This document shows positions 47,377-58,727 of a stretch of DNA of 64,000 nt, piece by piece. Made by a program: the position numbers and the translations under genes. The notes beneath the pieces were generated by a model that made no database searches, had not been told where the DNA came from, and was given only the letters and a program-made list of their open reading frames with translations. This DNA is from Laburnicola sp. R22_1. Taxonomy: Eukaryota; Ascomycota; Dothideomycetes; Pleosporales; Didymosphaeriaceae. Location: assembly GCA_014281115.1 (NCBI GenBank), contig JACONQ010000007.1, forward strand, positions 682,001 through 746,000, read 5' to 3'. How positions within the stretch are numbered: position 1 is the first letter of the stretch; every line of letters begins with the position of its first letter.

Positions 47377-48206
47377 ATGATGTTTTTCTTCAAGTGTGTT
47401 ACGCTGCTCGTTGTGCTTTACTCGACGTTCGTATTCTTCATCCTACCCTACCATTTCATAATTCCTGACTGTGACACAGCACAATCGACGCCGGCTGCAC
47501 CGGCGAACCCACCACGCCGTCTTATAAACCGTCTCATACACCGTCTTACAAACCGTCTCATACACCGTCTTACAAACCGTCTCATACACCGTCTTACAAA
47601 CCGTCTCATACACCGTCTTACAAACCGTCTCATACACCGTCTTCCAAACCGTGTCCCTGCTACACAGCAACCACCTGGCGCCAAAGCCCCGCATGCCCGA
47701 CTTTCAACCCGCCCAAACCCTGCGAAGTACCCGACTGCATAGTCCCAATGTACGCATATCTTCAAGTCCTCCTCACCCTCCCTCCCTTCTAACACACCCC
47801 CAGCATCGTCCCAGTCCCCGCCCACAACCCGCGATGCCCCCGCACAAGAACCCGCACCTCCCTCCTCCCCTGCCAAACCGCCTGCGTGATCGGCTGCGCA
47901 ACCGAGACCTTCAGCACCACCCTGTCCTCCACCTGTCTCCCCACGACACCCACGATCACCATCCCGAGCTCCAGCAGGCCGTGCTATACGAGCACGGTTA
48001 CCGCGTCGGGCACGTGTCCGGAGGATACGATGAGTTGTACGCCGCCGGATTGTATTTATTTGAGTACGACGACGGTGCCGGCGGGGGCGGTGGCTGGGTG
48101 TAGTGTTACGCCGACGAGCACGGCGACGAGGAGCTGTAAGGGGAGCTGTGATGCGGCGTGTGGGACGCAGTGGGTTACGGAGACGGCGGTGGTTTGGAAG
48201 GTTTAG
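47377..48206 (+). CDS. Cysteine-rich secreted-type protein with PSYKPSHT repeats
   Basis: Exon structure is partly inferred. ATG at 47377 begins a hydrophobic leader (MMFFFKCVTLLVVLYST). A short intron ending at 47479 must switch to the frame of the repeat region; of the GT sites, only 47394 and 47427 keep phase. The following exon reads TIDAGCTGEPTTPSY and then about five copies of an 8-residue PSYKPSHT unit, then CPCYTATTWRQSPACPTF and KPCEVPDC. An intron with a GTACGC donor, TTCTAAC branch and CCCCAG acceptor (about 47751-47803) joins it to a Cys/Thr-rich end (CQTACVIGCATETFSTTLSS, CKGSCDAACGTQWVTETAVV). Low-complexity Pro/Ser repeats plus paired cysteines suggest a wall-associated or effector-like extracellular protein; this is inference. 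Confidence 0.6.
47521..47650. repeat. 24-bp coding minisatellite
   Basis: About five tandem copies of a 24-bp unit (CGTCTCATACACCGTCTTAC plus AAAC), nearly identical. Because 24 is a multiple of 3, several frames stay open through it on both strands. Confidence 0.95.
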
Positions 48207-49067
48207 GTGGGTGGGGAATGAGGTGGATGGGATTGGGAGGTTGTTGTATGGAGGGTTGAAGTTGATAGGCGGAGGAGTTATGGTGGGCAGCTGCTAAATC
48301 TGCGTGGGCAGGATTCTCTCAAGCTCGATATTTTGACATAAAGCTTGAATCTAAGAAGTAATTGTGGAGAGAACGAGTATCAAGTCAGTGTGCGCATGTT
48401 ACTCGGCTGCGGTCAATAGAGCCTCGTCTGCCAATATTTGAGTTCCTTGCAGAAGGAGGTCGGGGGCGTCGTCCACCATTGCTTCATTCGTCCGTGTCTG
48501 TTTATGGTCTACTAGTTATGAGGAAAGGTCGAGCGTGATGTAATGCTACCCGTGGACACAGCCAGCTTTTGTTTAAGTGACGATGTTCTGACGTTGATGC
48601 ATGCCCTACAGAAGCCGTGCACCCGTATTGCCGCAAGTGATGCGGGCTCTTTTCCCGCTCAGCTTGCGAGACCAAGCGATTTACTGCGCAAGCAGCGACA
48701 TTCCTGAGATCTGTATTGCGTGAATAGACACTGACGACTGCAATGCTACCATCGATACTAGCCCATGCAAAGCAGAGTGTGGATAAGTATCGGTCTCAAA
48801 TGTCCCGTAGCCGAATGTATTTTAAACCGTTAACTACAGAACTTTGGAGACTACAGGGAACCATAGGAATTTGGAAACAAGACTAGGAAATTTGCCCACG
48901 ACACCTCTCAACTGTTTCCCATAAATTCTTCAAATACCTTGTTGAGGTCTTGCTGTCCCCGTGGCGGCTTCCTGGGACCTTGCTGTACCCGTGGCGGCTT
49001 CTTAATCATACCCATTGCCTGGAGCTTTTTACGAGCTTGGTCCTCTGCGGACTCAGGCGCTTTCCTT
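48207..49067. other. Intergenic, nothing supported
   Basis: No gene or repeat is recognised apart from two copies of CCCGTGGCGGCTTC about 30 bp apart (about 48958-49002) near the 3' end of the following minus-strand gene. Confidence 0.4.
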
Positions 49068-52000
49068 TTATTTTTTTTCAGGAAGCGCCTCCATGCGCTT
49101 CCGAAGGTCGATTCTCTTATCCTGTATCGCCTTGGAAATTTGTTCCGCTTCTGTTGACGTCGGTGGGGGTTTCATAAATGGCTTCAAAATGGTGGCATAT
49201 TGATTGGCGAGTAAGGTCTTCAACACTTTTTGGTCCTTGTACGAACAGATCAATTTGCGTGCCTTCTGGAGCCGTTCCTTCCACTGGGCGTGCAATTTCA
49301 TGTCGTCGCTCGGAAGTTTCGTGATGATGATGTCGGACGACTTCCATGCTGATAATGCTGTCTCACCTGTGAGTGGCTTCTTAGCGGTAGTTATTTTCGC
49401 TTCCGCGTATTTGTAAGTTTCGAGGATGTCTTTAAAATGCTGCAGGAGGTCTGGATCATTTTTCGTGAACTCTAGAGTTTGCAGATCCGGGTCGGCAAGA
49501 AAGTCGTTCAAGATAGCGGACTTATCGCAGCCAGGCCTGCAGCGAACCTTCTCCCTTGTCCAGTTCAGGTTTCCTTCGGGTTCACGGCCGACACAGCGCC
49601 CGAGATAAGCTTTGAACGCTCGCTGAAAGATACCCTGCCAAAACAGCGAGTCATTGGCGCTCCATTGTGGGATGAGGTCCGTAGCTAGCCGTTGGAGAGT
49701 TGGCATCAATATATTCATAATGTCGACTTTGTGCATACGTCCCTCAGCCTCCTTGACGAGCTTGGTGAGGATGACTTGGACTTCACTCTGTAGGCCATGA
49801 TTATTGCAGGCGTTGAGAAAGTCGATGAATACTAATACATCGATCGGCGGGACACGAAAATCGGATAAGGGCTTCTTAGGATTCCATTTCGAGCCTTGGA
49901 AAACTAGTCCTCGCTCAAGAGGTCTACCATATCGCTGGATGCTGACTTTGGAGTCTTTATTGAGAAGTTTTGGAGGATACAGCTCTCTAACATCATCGGG
50001 CGCGTACGAGGACCGCCAGTACTCAAAGCCGGTGAAGTTGAAATTTCCGCATATTCCTGGGATGAGTTTGCTGAATGCGGAAGATATCAGAGCAGGATCA
50101 GTTTGATATTGGTCTTCCGAGCATAGATGGACGAGAAAAGTTATGGCAAACGGAGTGTTGCCCAGCCTGTGCTCTATGAGGGGGATCATGCTGCTTTATC
50201 ATCAATAAATACTACGCCCATTGCGAAGAGAATCTCTGACCTGGTATCAAAGTATTCTGCGCCTAATTGAAAGTTGAAATAGATCAAACATGTCCAGTCG
50301 ACATGGGAGAATTGATCCAAACGCGTTGGGTGGCCAGTTTTTGCCTGGTTATTCGCGTCTTTCCCCTCGACTAATTGTTCCATTGTGCCTACAAACCAGC
50401 CTTGTCGGTCATCTTCATGTTTGCTTGACGGGTGTCGTGGGATAATGCGAATCTGGAGGAGGTTAATCAAGTCGCTGTATAAACGTCTTAAGTCGACTAG
50501 CATATTCATCGAGGCTGTAAGCAGTGTCAGCACGTAACCTGTCTCGTAGAAGAACAATGGCCGTGTTTTTACTTGTTATAAGAAACATGAAAATCAATGA
50601 CTCACATAGGTTTGAGATCTGCAAAAGGTATCCGGCCTAGTGCTCTTCTCATAAGACTTTGGATCTGTTTTGGTAGAGTATTTGTTTCTACCGAACAGCT
50701 GAAAGCTCTCTTGAACAGAACGATATCTTTCAAGTCAACACATGCATCCATGACTACATGCATTAGGTCCGATTCGTAGTACGCACGATGTTCTGGAACC
50801 TCGTTGCGGCGGACAATCCGTTTGCACAGTGATCTAACAGCCATCTTGTAGAATCTTGTAGGTTCACCATTAGACTGGTGTGTAGCCCTATGACGCTTAA
50901 TGTATTTCCGCCGAAAATATTTCAGCAGGTATCTTAACCGTGAGGTATCCCGAGGACTCCAATCGGAACCGAGAGAGCATACCCTAAGCGAAGCGACGAC
51001 CTTTTCGTTCGGAATTGCGACAAGATGCTTGCATGTATTAGCATAGAGTCTCTAGAGGCCTGACCCAGTACTGACCGTTGTCGCAGAAACGTCGTTGGCG
51101 AAATTGAAGGAAATCGCTGCCGGCACTGAAATGCCGTCATAGTCACAGAGACTGCTCGTCTCATGTGTCGCATGTGCGTTGAGTTCACTATAGATGGACG
51201 AGGATTCATCTGAGTCGTAAGTGTCTTCACCTGCATACTCATCTCGGTGACTTCTGCATCCGTCATACCCACACTCCTGGCATTCCTGGTTCCAATTGCC
51301 GCACATTGAACAGCGGAAACCGCATGGCTGATGCGGGTGTGGAGGTGATATCTTAATCTTAGATAAGTTGCAGAAGTACAGCTGGTATCCCGTATTATCG
51401 CAGGCGTGCTTTAATACTTTTGCTCGTACTAAGTCCGTGTCGAGCAGTTGTCGTTTGATCGATCGATGCATTGACTCCGTGTGGTTATGGTCGGTCGTAC
51501 TGCGTCCAATCTCGTTTTCATGCTCAACTTCACCATCACCGTTTAGCACGCAATGCGTTTCTAAAGGGAAAAAAAGTGGATCAGAATCATGAAAACTCTG
51601 CTGCTCATGCTGCAACTTCCATTCTCTTAAGGCTTCACTAATGCAAGTCGCCTCGGGCTTGTACAAAGACATTGGCCCATGTTCAATTTGCCCGATCAAG
51701 GTGTAGACAAGAACAAATTTCGTCCCAAGTCGAATAGGGAGTGTCTGTCCTAACGTCAGTCATGTAGCGGTTGTCCATGCATGTGTCTACATGCCTTGCA
51801 TTGAGCCGTCGACCGCCACCACGAGTAGCTGCAAATATGTTCTGAGCTCCGCAGTGTTTGGTTGGAGCCTTCGTGTTCCACAATTATATCGCCGCCGAGG
51901 TGAGCAACTGGTAACGTGATTGCCAATGTTGCGAAGACCTCGGGAGACCCCACTGCACGGCAGTCATGGCCCTTTGTGCTATTGAAAATGGCGTCTCCAG

Positions 52001-52586
52001 CCGTCTGGCCGACCTTTGAAGGAGGGTACTGTTCCATCATCAGAGCATGACTGAGGATGACCTTCAAGCCACTCTGAAAGCCCAAATCAACTTGTATTTT
52101 CCCAACAATCTTGTCCACTGCGAGCTGCCATGCTGGGTTGTCTACCTGCACTCTAGGCTCTTCCAATCGCCATATGCTCGATTCTTGATAACTACGCGAC
52201 TCATCTCCATCGTAGTCAAGTTGGCATGTTTGAATGATGCGTTGACGCGATACATCTGTCAAAGGAAAGGAGACTTCGTAAATCTTTTCCGGGGAGGATT
52301 TAGAGGTCACGATGCAGAGAAGTGGAACGGGATGACCCTCGAAGGAATCGATGTTCGCGTACGGTCGTGGTCTCAGGGCAGATAGCTGGGTTTGGAGAGT
52401 CTGTCGTGCGGTGGCACGAACCTTTCTTTGATGACTGTCATCGTCGGCGTCGCTCTTGTTGACATCATCACCGTCGTCGTCGTCAACGTTAAAGTTGAGT
52501 GCGCTCGTGCTGTTTCCATTGTCTTCGAAGGGAAAAGGAAACGGAAACGGAAAAGGTTCATGATGTGGACTAGTGACTCCTGCCAT
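49068..52586 (-). CDS. Large 2OG-Fe(II)-oxygenase-like fungal protein, probably disrupted
   Basis: Multi-exon gene of about 1000 residues. Start MAGVTSPHHEPF at 52586, then a (PF)n run and an acidic stretch. The first exon holds NPAWQLAVDKIVGKIQVDLG and FATLAITLPVAHLGGDIIVE, matching fungal prolyl-hydroxylase-like proteins of the 2OG oxygenase fold, although the expected HxD reads GHDC here. The frame then breaks: this exon stops at 51756, while the next (KFVLVYTLIGQ, ending 51076) lies in another frame, and no GT-AG intron joins them without a stop. Later exons 51027-50983, 50895-50606, one from about 50430 to 50241, and 50190-49068 join cleanly. The middle has a cysteine cluster (CSMCGNWNQECQECGYDGC). 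Function beyond the fold is unknown. Confidence 0.6.
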
Positions 52587-53314
52587 TCTTAGTGAGATAA
52601 AATGGCCTAAGAAGCGAACAAGCGCTGGATGCACATGCGCATGGGGGATAGATTTTGACCAAGTAGACGCGTGCGCGACGTGCAACACGTTAGAGGTTCC
52701 CGAGGTCCAAGGTTTCGCGCTACCTAGGTACCTAAGCACGTGGTCACGTGTGTGATCCACTTGTGGGGGTTGTGCGTTCCTAAGATACGCAGTTAATATA
52801 GGCTTGACTATTTATTTACCTTAGATCATTATTATACGCTGTTAAGAGTATGTAGAAGGCGCGTTAAGATTATCTTAGTAGAAAGTAAGAGCGACGAGCG
52901 CTCTACCTGAATCATGCACATGTTGCGAAGCGAATGACGTACGCGCCGCAATGTATAACCGTCCTTGCTACCCCAGCCAGCAACTCTCCTCAAGCTATCA
53001 AGAAACCACGCAAGCTCTACAGAAGCTTAATAAACAATGCCATTCACCAATTCATCGACGTTGCGCGCGATCCGTGGAGCAACACGCGCTACAGCAATGC
53101 CTATAGCAACGCCCACAACACTTCGCCAACGCCAATTCGCGACCCGCGCCAGTGATGAGCGCACGAAGACGATGTTAAAGACATCGTCGCGCTTGACGTG
53201 GTAAGTAGAGCGTGCGGTTCCGTTATATAAACGCGTATATTGGAATGTCATGGCAATGCGCGCCAATTTCACGTGCCCAACATTCACCGCTCGCATACTC
53301 ACTGCTCGTCTAGG
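52587..53314. other. Intergenic with a perfect 8-bp-arm hairpin
   Basis: GACGATGT and ACATCGTC form an inverted repeat with a 5-base loop at about 53167-53187. A GTAAGT at about 53200 could be a donor of an untranslated exon of the next gene. A short AT-rich stretch lies at 52795-52890. No gene is called. Confidence 0.4.
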
Positions 53315-53654
53315 ATGACCAGCGCAGCCGCTGTTGCCGCAGCAGGCGCGTACTACTACACCTCCACCTCACCATCCCCATCCTCATCTCCCTCGCCACC
53401 ATCAAAGACCACAAGCACATCGTTGCACACGAATGCTGCGGGCAATGAGCTAGGGCCGCGCAGCGCCGCCTATGAAGACGACCACCCGAAGCCGGTCGAG
53501 GAGCGGCACGGGGACTCGGTGAGCAAGCACTCCATCGCGGCGCGGAAGAACCAGAATAAAGTCCGGGTGAAAAGTTGCTATTGGTAAGGCGAGATATTTG
53601 CATCTCCAAGAGCACTCGGCGAATCCGGAGAAGGACTTTGAGAAGAAGAAGTGA
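53315..53654 (+). CDS. Small Ala/Ser-rich hypothetical protein
   Basis: Two exons, 53315-53566 and 53613-53654, phase 0; 97 residues. The N-terminus MTSAAAVAAAGAYYYTSTSP resembles a short membrane or mitochondrial leader. A Ser/Pro-rich part and a charged C-terminus follow, ending HSANPEKDFEKKK. The intron GTGAAA to AAGAG is not strong, and the second exon is short. I do not recognise the family. The reading relies on the natural-looking C-terminal end and on the absence of better alternatives. Confidence 0.45.
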
Positions 53655-53872
53655 GTTTAAGTAGACTGTGGCCTCGAGCTCTGAGGCCAAACATGTCTAT
53701 GGGTTAAGGAAAGAGAATGATAATCGATATTAATACATTAAAGAAAATAAACAACAGAAACTCCAAACACCTTGGAAAAGGCCACTAAGCCGCCTAGAAG
53801 CATACTGCAAGCCCTCTCCCTTGGATTGTTGCTAGAGAAGAAACTGCAGCATGTCCTACTAACCAATACGTA

Positions 53873-54992
53873 CTACCACAAGGCGAATTTGACTTTGTGG
53901 TGGAAGTCGTCGTTGTTCTCCGCCTGGCTCATGTCCCATAGCATCGCTCCTGCAAACCGAGATTGCTTCTTCGGACCATCGAAGAGCGTCATATCATCCC
54001 TGTAACCGTTCCCTCCACTCTCACCAGCCAGTAATCCCACGAAGAATCTCGTGTTCTTGGCTTCAGCCCAGTCCTCCCAGCCAGTGGTATTCATAATATT
54101 TCCATTCCAGCACTCTTCGTTGTTGTAGAACATGACGTAGACGAAATCGAACAGCTTTTCTTCTTCGAGAAGTAGTTTTAGGGGGCCACTCGCTGGGGAG
54201 TTGCATTCAGGAGCCGCGCTCAAGTACTTGCCGGGCCCCATGTTGGTTTTCATGGCCTTTGCCCACTCTTTCATGTATGGCCATTGCTCTCCCTCGATGT
54301 CCAGATCGAACCCATCTACCGAACTGTTTCCAAAAGGGCGGTCCACAGAACTGTCGGTTCCTGTTGCCGGGCCGAACTTCTCCCATACCGTCTCCGCATT
54401 GGTTTTTGCCGCGTTTTCATCGCTGAACCTGGGAGGAGTAGTGCCTTGCGCTCCGCCGATGGACAGCAGGATCGTCTTGCCCTGGTCTTGACATTTCTTG
54501 ATGTCTTCTCTGTTTGCTCGTCAGCTTCCAAATAGGCTTCATGTTGTTGTACGGAAGGTACCCACCCGACGAGTCTCAAGTCTGCATTGGCGACGTTCTG
54601 AGTAGTGTCAGAGTCAAAGTCCTGCATGGAGCAGCACGATCCTGGTCTCAACTTACTGGGGTCATTTTATCAAGGTCGGTAGCGAAAGCAATATTGAAAA
54701 TCTTAACACTGTTAGCTGAGTCTAGAAGCCAAGTAAAGCTCCGTACGTCGATATTTGTGTCTTTGAGAAGGCATTAGCAGAGTTCTGGTTGATGTTGAGC
54801 GTCTGCGTCTTGCTTACCTGAGCAGTACTCGGAGAGCCGCTTCTGCCACTTGCTCTTCTCTCCTAGATGTTGACCTCCCCAGGAGTTCTGCCCCCAGTAC
54901 ACCGCAAGGTTCGTTTTAGCCTGGCTATTATAACCAGCGTTGACTTGGCCAAGCCCGGTAAGGAGCAGCGGGAGGATCATAGAGATATGCAT
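53873..54992 (-). CDS. Class III chitinase (GH18), secreted
   Basis: Exon 1 (54992-54818) encodes the signal peptide MHISMILPLLLTGLGQVNAG and the family start NLAVYWGQNSWGGQHLGEKS. Exon 2 begins at 54760 (NIDVRSFTWLL, VKIFNIAFATD). After one or two short introns in about 54514-54656, the last exon reads EDIKKCQDQGKTILLSIGGA, the catalytic DGFDLDIEGEQWPY, FDFVYVMFYNNEECW and FAGAMLWDMSQAE. This is the fungal/plant class III GH18 barrel; the Glu of DxxDxDxE is the acid catalyst for cleaving chitin. The middle is not fully resolved: the only frame-keeping reading of the second intron is 35 nt (54622-54656), short for a fungus. The last exon is intact. It is tandem with a second copy 0.55 kb upstream. 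Confidence 0.85.
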
Positions 54993-55544
54993 CGTAACTG
55001 TTCGAGGTCTTTGGGGTGTTGAAATAGTTCAAAAAGATAAATAAAGTTGTTGCAGATATATGTAAGGATAATGCGGATCTAAAAGGTGTTGGAGGAGGAA
55101 AGCAAGTGGAGCTGTGGAAGTGTTTTATACTTGCCATATCGAAGAGTCACACTCGGCTGCGAGGTGCCAAGTATGAGGACTCCTAAGAGCTCGGTGTGGG
55201 TGCGGCGCCAGTGGTCCGGGCGTGGTTTCGAACCGAGTGTGTGACTGTGCCGCATATGTTTAGACTCACAGAGGGCCCGTGACATTCGCAGTGACCCTGC
55301 TTAAAGCTGAGTTCAGCATAATGATTAAAAAGCGCAAGCACGCACAAGCAGAGTGGAAAGTCTCGAGAGTTCCATTTATCTTCCATGCACCCGGGGTAGC
55401 ATATTCGATCTAGGGCAGCGTGAAGATGAAGAGGAACACAGTAAACTAGCTACTGACGTGCTCTTTCAAACTCGTGGAATTATTGGCTAGCTACAGTCCG
55501 ACCATACAGGCATAAACATGGGGATGTCGAGGAAGCTGCTAGTT
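54993..55544. other. Intergenic between two tandem chitinase genes
   Basis: Promoter of the first chitinase and 3' flank of the second. A TATA-like ATATATGTAAG lies near 55056-55066. No gene is seen. Confidence 0.4.
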
Positions 55545-56668
55545 CTAGCCTCTGGCCACGTTTAGACGATCCCGCACCTTCTTGTGATACTCACCATTAG
55601 TCCATGACTGGCTCGCGTCCCAGAGCATCACGCCGCCAAATTTAGAATTGACCCTGGTTCGATTAATTATGTCTAGCCTCCCAGGCTCAAGGTACCTCGT
55701 ACCCGCGTCTGGCCCTGCTGGCATGCCCATGAAAATCTTTGCCTTCTTCTTGTCCGCCCACTCTTTCCAAGTTCCATAATTGAACGAGTCAGAGCTGACA
55801 CCGCACCCGTCATGATTGTAAAATTGTACGAAGGCGATGTCGAGAAAGTCTTCTGCAAGAATGCCTCCCATTGGTTGATCCGCGGTGCGTGCAGCTGTCA
55901 GGAGCGCTTTGTCGGATGTGTGGTTGTGTAACTCCCTCGTCCAGTCAACATAGAAGTCTCCTGCGTTTTCTATATCGACATCGAAGCCATCAACGACAGC
56001 GTTTCCAAACGGACGAGGGTTCTTGGACGAGGGATCGATGGGCCCAAATGTGTTCCAGCGGAGCCGTGCATTCTCGGTCGCTGCTCGCGCATCAGGGAAG
56101 GTAAACCACCCGACGGCGCCGCCAATCGATAGAAGGATCGTCTTCCCGTGGTCCTGCTGGCACTTCTGAATGTGTTCCCTATAACAAGCATCAGTCGTGC
56201 GTGCTAGGGCATAGAACCAGCACTTACCCTATCTCTGGGCAATGTTGGATTCCGTCTTGCACGGTACATTGTTCGCCCTGGTGGCCGAAGTTCTGCCTAC
56301 GTTTAGGTACGGTGATGTGTTTGGAACGAAGAACCATACCAGTAGGGGCTTTGTCGGGTCTATCACAAATGCTAGGATGAAGATCTAACACAATGAGTTG
56401 AAGCATGATACATATCGATTCAAAATAACCTCGACGTCACTACCTGTGTTGCAGTTAGTTCCTAGTCGATTTTGAGAAGAACATCCTAGATATGGGTGCG
56501 AGAAAACTCACTCTAGCAATACTTTAGCAGAGGCTGCTGTGAGGCGATTCCACCATCCTGGCTACCCTTCGAGTTCTGGCCACAATAGACTGCCAGATTA
56601 CCATTCGAATCGGGATTGTAGCCACCAAGAACCCCGATGACAGTGACTAAGAGTAAGAGTGCAAGCAT
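55545..56668 (-). CDS. Second class III chitinase (GH18), with an in-frame TAG
   Basis: Start ATG at 56668: signal peptide MLALLLLVTVIGVLGGYN, then NLAVYCGQNSKGSQDGGIAS and LLKYC, directly followed by TAG at 56513-56515 before the GTGAGT donor. Later exons give SSDVE, FILAFVIDPTKP, NFGHQGEQCTVQDGIQHCPE, EHIQKCQQDHGKTILLSIGG, the catalytic DGFDVDIENAG, FLDIAFVQFYNHDGC and FGGVMLWDASQSW, ending at 55545. With Gln in place of the stop, the reading is a complete class III chitinase. An alternative GTAGCC donor 47 bases upstream would splice around the stop in phase, but would delete about 17 conserved residues. So this is either a nonsense allele or an alternatively spliced gene. Paralogue of the gene at 53873. 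Confidence 0.75.
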
Positions 56669-57256
56669 TGGAAGGATGACTGTCCAGTGATGACACTATG
56701 CCAAGCAATTCGAAACACGAAGTCAAATAGCAAAGTGACGGGACTCGCGGTCGAGGCTCACGCTTGTATTTTATTTCGAAAGTCAACACGAGCCATTTAG
56801 CTTGCATGGAGCTTGGTGTCTAAAGACTGCGCTCTGTTTGCTATGCGGTGTTGGTGACAGGTCCGTTGCGACGGTTCTAAAGACAGTGCTCAAAGGTCAT
56901 CAATGCGACGCTGAACGGCGTTGGTTGAGGTACCATACTAGCAGAGGGTAGTCGTTCAGTGTATTAGCTGCGGGGTACTGTAATTTCGGGAGTGAGGTTG
57001 TTGAGCCAGCTTGTGGAGTAGCCGATCGACGGAGCGGGCGAACCACCAACGGGTTAGCCCAGAAATGCTAGAGAAGTAGAACCTTACTTATTGAAAGTCA
57101 GGAACATACACCAGTTATTGTGGACACTACGAACCAAATACTGACATTAATAGTGAACTTGTCAAACAAAATGGAAATGCCCTGCATATGTCATGCTAAC
57201 CTGACGTATTGATGTCTCGACAACAACGCCCAAAGTAGCTATCTTCGAAAAGGGAC
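56669..57256. other. Intergenic, nothing supported
   Basis: Promoter of the second chitinase and 3' flank of the RING gene. No repeat or RNA gene is recognised. Confidence 0.4.
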
Positions 57257-58090
57257 TCAATCAGAAGGTAAATCAAACAATGACCGTCGATCGAAGGGAC
57301 ATCGAAACCTATTGTGGAGAGAGCTACGTAGTTGTTCCCGAAGACAATCTTCGCATAAAACATGGCCACATGCTGAAAGACGGCGCATGGTAATTTTGAA
57401 ATCGCGGCAAATAGGGCACTCTGTTTGCACGATCGCGGAGAAGGCATCTAACTCAATCGTTCCGGGGTCTGCGTGCAAAGGCGCAAGCGGCGATTCGGCT
57501 TGGTAGTCAACTGCGATGCTCTGTAGGTGCAATGGTCGAAGCCTGACGTTGTCCGGGTGGGCAGCGATCTCATCAAGATGATCTTCACATACGTGCCGAC
57601 CGTCGTGGTCGATCATGTAGGCAATCTGAGAACATGGAAGGTTCCGCGCCGGCCATCCGCAGCCTGGTGGACGCGGCACAAGTACGTCGCACTGATGGCC
57701 GTGCTCCTCGCAGTGCCAGTGTCCAGTGTCCTTTTCCACGCATCGTCCGGGAAGGTCACAGCCATCCCGACAACAGCTGTTGAGAGGCGTATACTTCCAG
57801 GAGGTACAATAGCCGCAATACCATTGCCCAACGGCGCGGTTGTAAATTTGCGCGGCACAGGGGCAAGGGAACGTTGGGCACTCGCAAGGATTTAGGCGGG
57901 TCCTCATGGTGGCCATGGCGAAATTTGTGGAACCGTTTGTGATATGGAGAAGGACATATTGAACTGACCGCACGAAAGATATAGTCGTGTCTACAACGCA
58001 CAATCGTAAAGGTTTTGGGCCCCAAACGTAGTGTGCAGACGTGTGACTGCTACGTTGGCAAACGACTCTGACACACAATTCCGACACCAT
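57257..58090 (-). CDS. Cys-rich RING-finger protein
   Basis: One exon. The first ATG (58090) gives 277 residues; an internal ATG at 57916 (MATMRTRLNPCECPTFPCPC) gives about 219 and may be the true start, because the first 58 residues look non-coding. The centre is rich in Cys and His (WYCGYC, CCRDGCDLPGRC, HWHCEEHGHQC, HVCEDHLDEI). The C-terminus is a RING: ECPICRDF, LSACGHVLCEDCL, RFRCPFDRRS. The last ligand position of a normal C3HC4 RING (CPxC) reads CPFD here, so Asp may replace the final Cys, as in some RING and U-box relatives. A ubiquitin-ligase role is likely but unproven. Confidence 0.7.
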   Translation of the reverse strand: MVSELCVRVVCQRSSHTSAHYVWGPKPLRLCVVDTTISFVRSVQYVLLHITNGSTNFAMATMRTRLNPCECPTFPCPCAAQIYNRAVGQWYCGYCTSWKYTPLNSCCRDGCDLPGRCVEKDTGHWHCEEHGHQCDVLVPRPPGCGWPARNLPCSQIAYMIDHDGRHVCEDHLDEIAAHPDNVRLRPLHLQSIAVDYQAESPLAPLHADPGTIELDAFSAIVQTECPICRDFKITMRRLSACGHVLCEDCLREQLRSSLHNRFRCPFDRRSLFDLPSD

Positions 58091-58727
58091 TCAAAGCATT
58101 ACGTAGCCAGGTCACTATACTGTTTATCAGCAGGGATATCGAAATGATCAATACCAAGTGGCGAGACATGTTGGTATTACAGAAAGGAACGATCACTCTG
58201 AGATTGCAAGGCTGAGGGGCTTGAGAGGCTTGAGAGAGCACGATGAGGCGCTCTGCCTTGCGAAAGGAGGATGGGGACTGTGTTCCTGAGCCCATCAGTG
58301 CGTCCAAGGTGTGCCTCCTTCATTTCGTGATGATGGAAGTGAGTCTGGTGGTGATGAAGATGCGGGAACGTTATGAGTCACTACCTAGGTAAGTCTAGCT
58401 TGGGGCACGTGCACCGCTTTGGCTCCACAATGTGAACCAGAGTGCTGGCATCCATCCGCATCATCAAGATACTTTGTAGCTGTTCTTGATATATGCGCGC
58501 AATCATTATGTATGTTGCTTTGCCAAACGAGTTCCTAGGGTGCTCGATCCGAGGTCGGCTACTACGTCATCGCCACTACTGGGCGGAGCGGAACCACCGG
58601 GCACAATGCTGCGACTTCCTGCAACGTGATTGATATATAAAGATCCCCGGAGGGCTTCTCAAGGATCTGATCGATTTCTCGTTGTATTTTCAGGACTGTA
58701 TACATAACTGTACGCCAGGATTTCGCA
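58091..58727. promoter_or_regulatory. Intergenic with the promoter of the NmrA-like gene
   Basis: TATA-like GATATATAAAG at about 58631-58641, about 90 bp before the ATG at 58728. No other feature is seen. Confidence 0.5.

Noticed and set aside
47448..47876. Minus-strand frame with RRCMRRFV repeats
   Set aside because: A by-product of the 24-bp repeat, which keeps several frames open; the + frame with paired cysteines is better supported.
55215..55245. GGTTTCGAACC resembling a tRNA T-arm/B box
   Set aside because: No matching A box, acceptor stem or anticodon arm at the proper distance.
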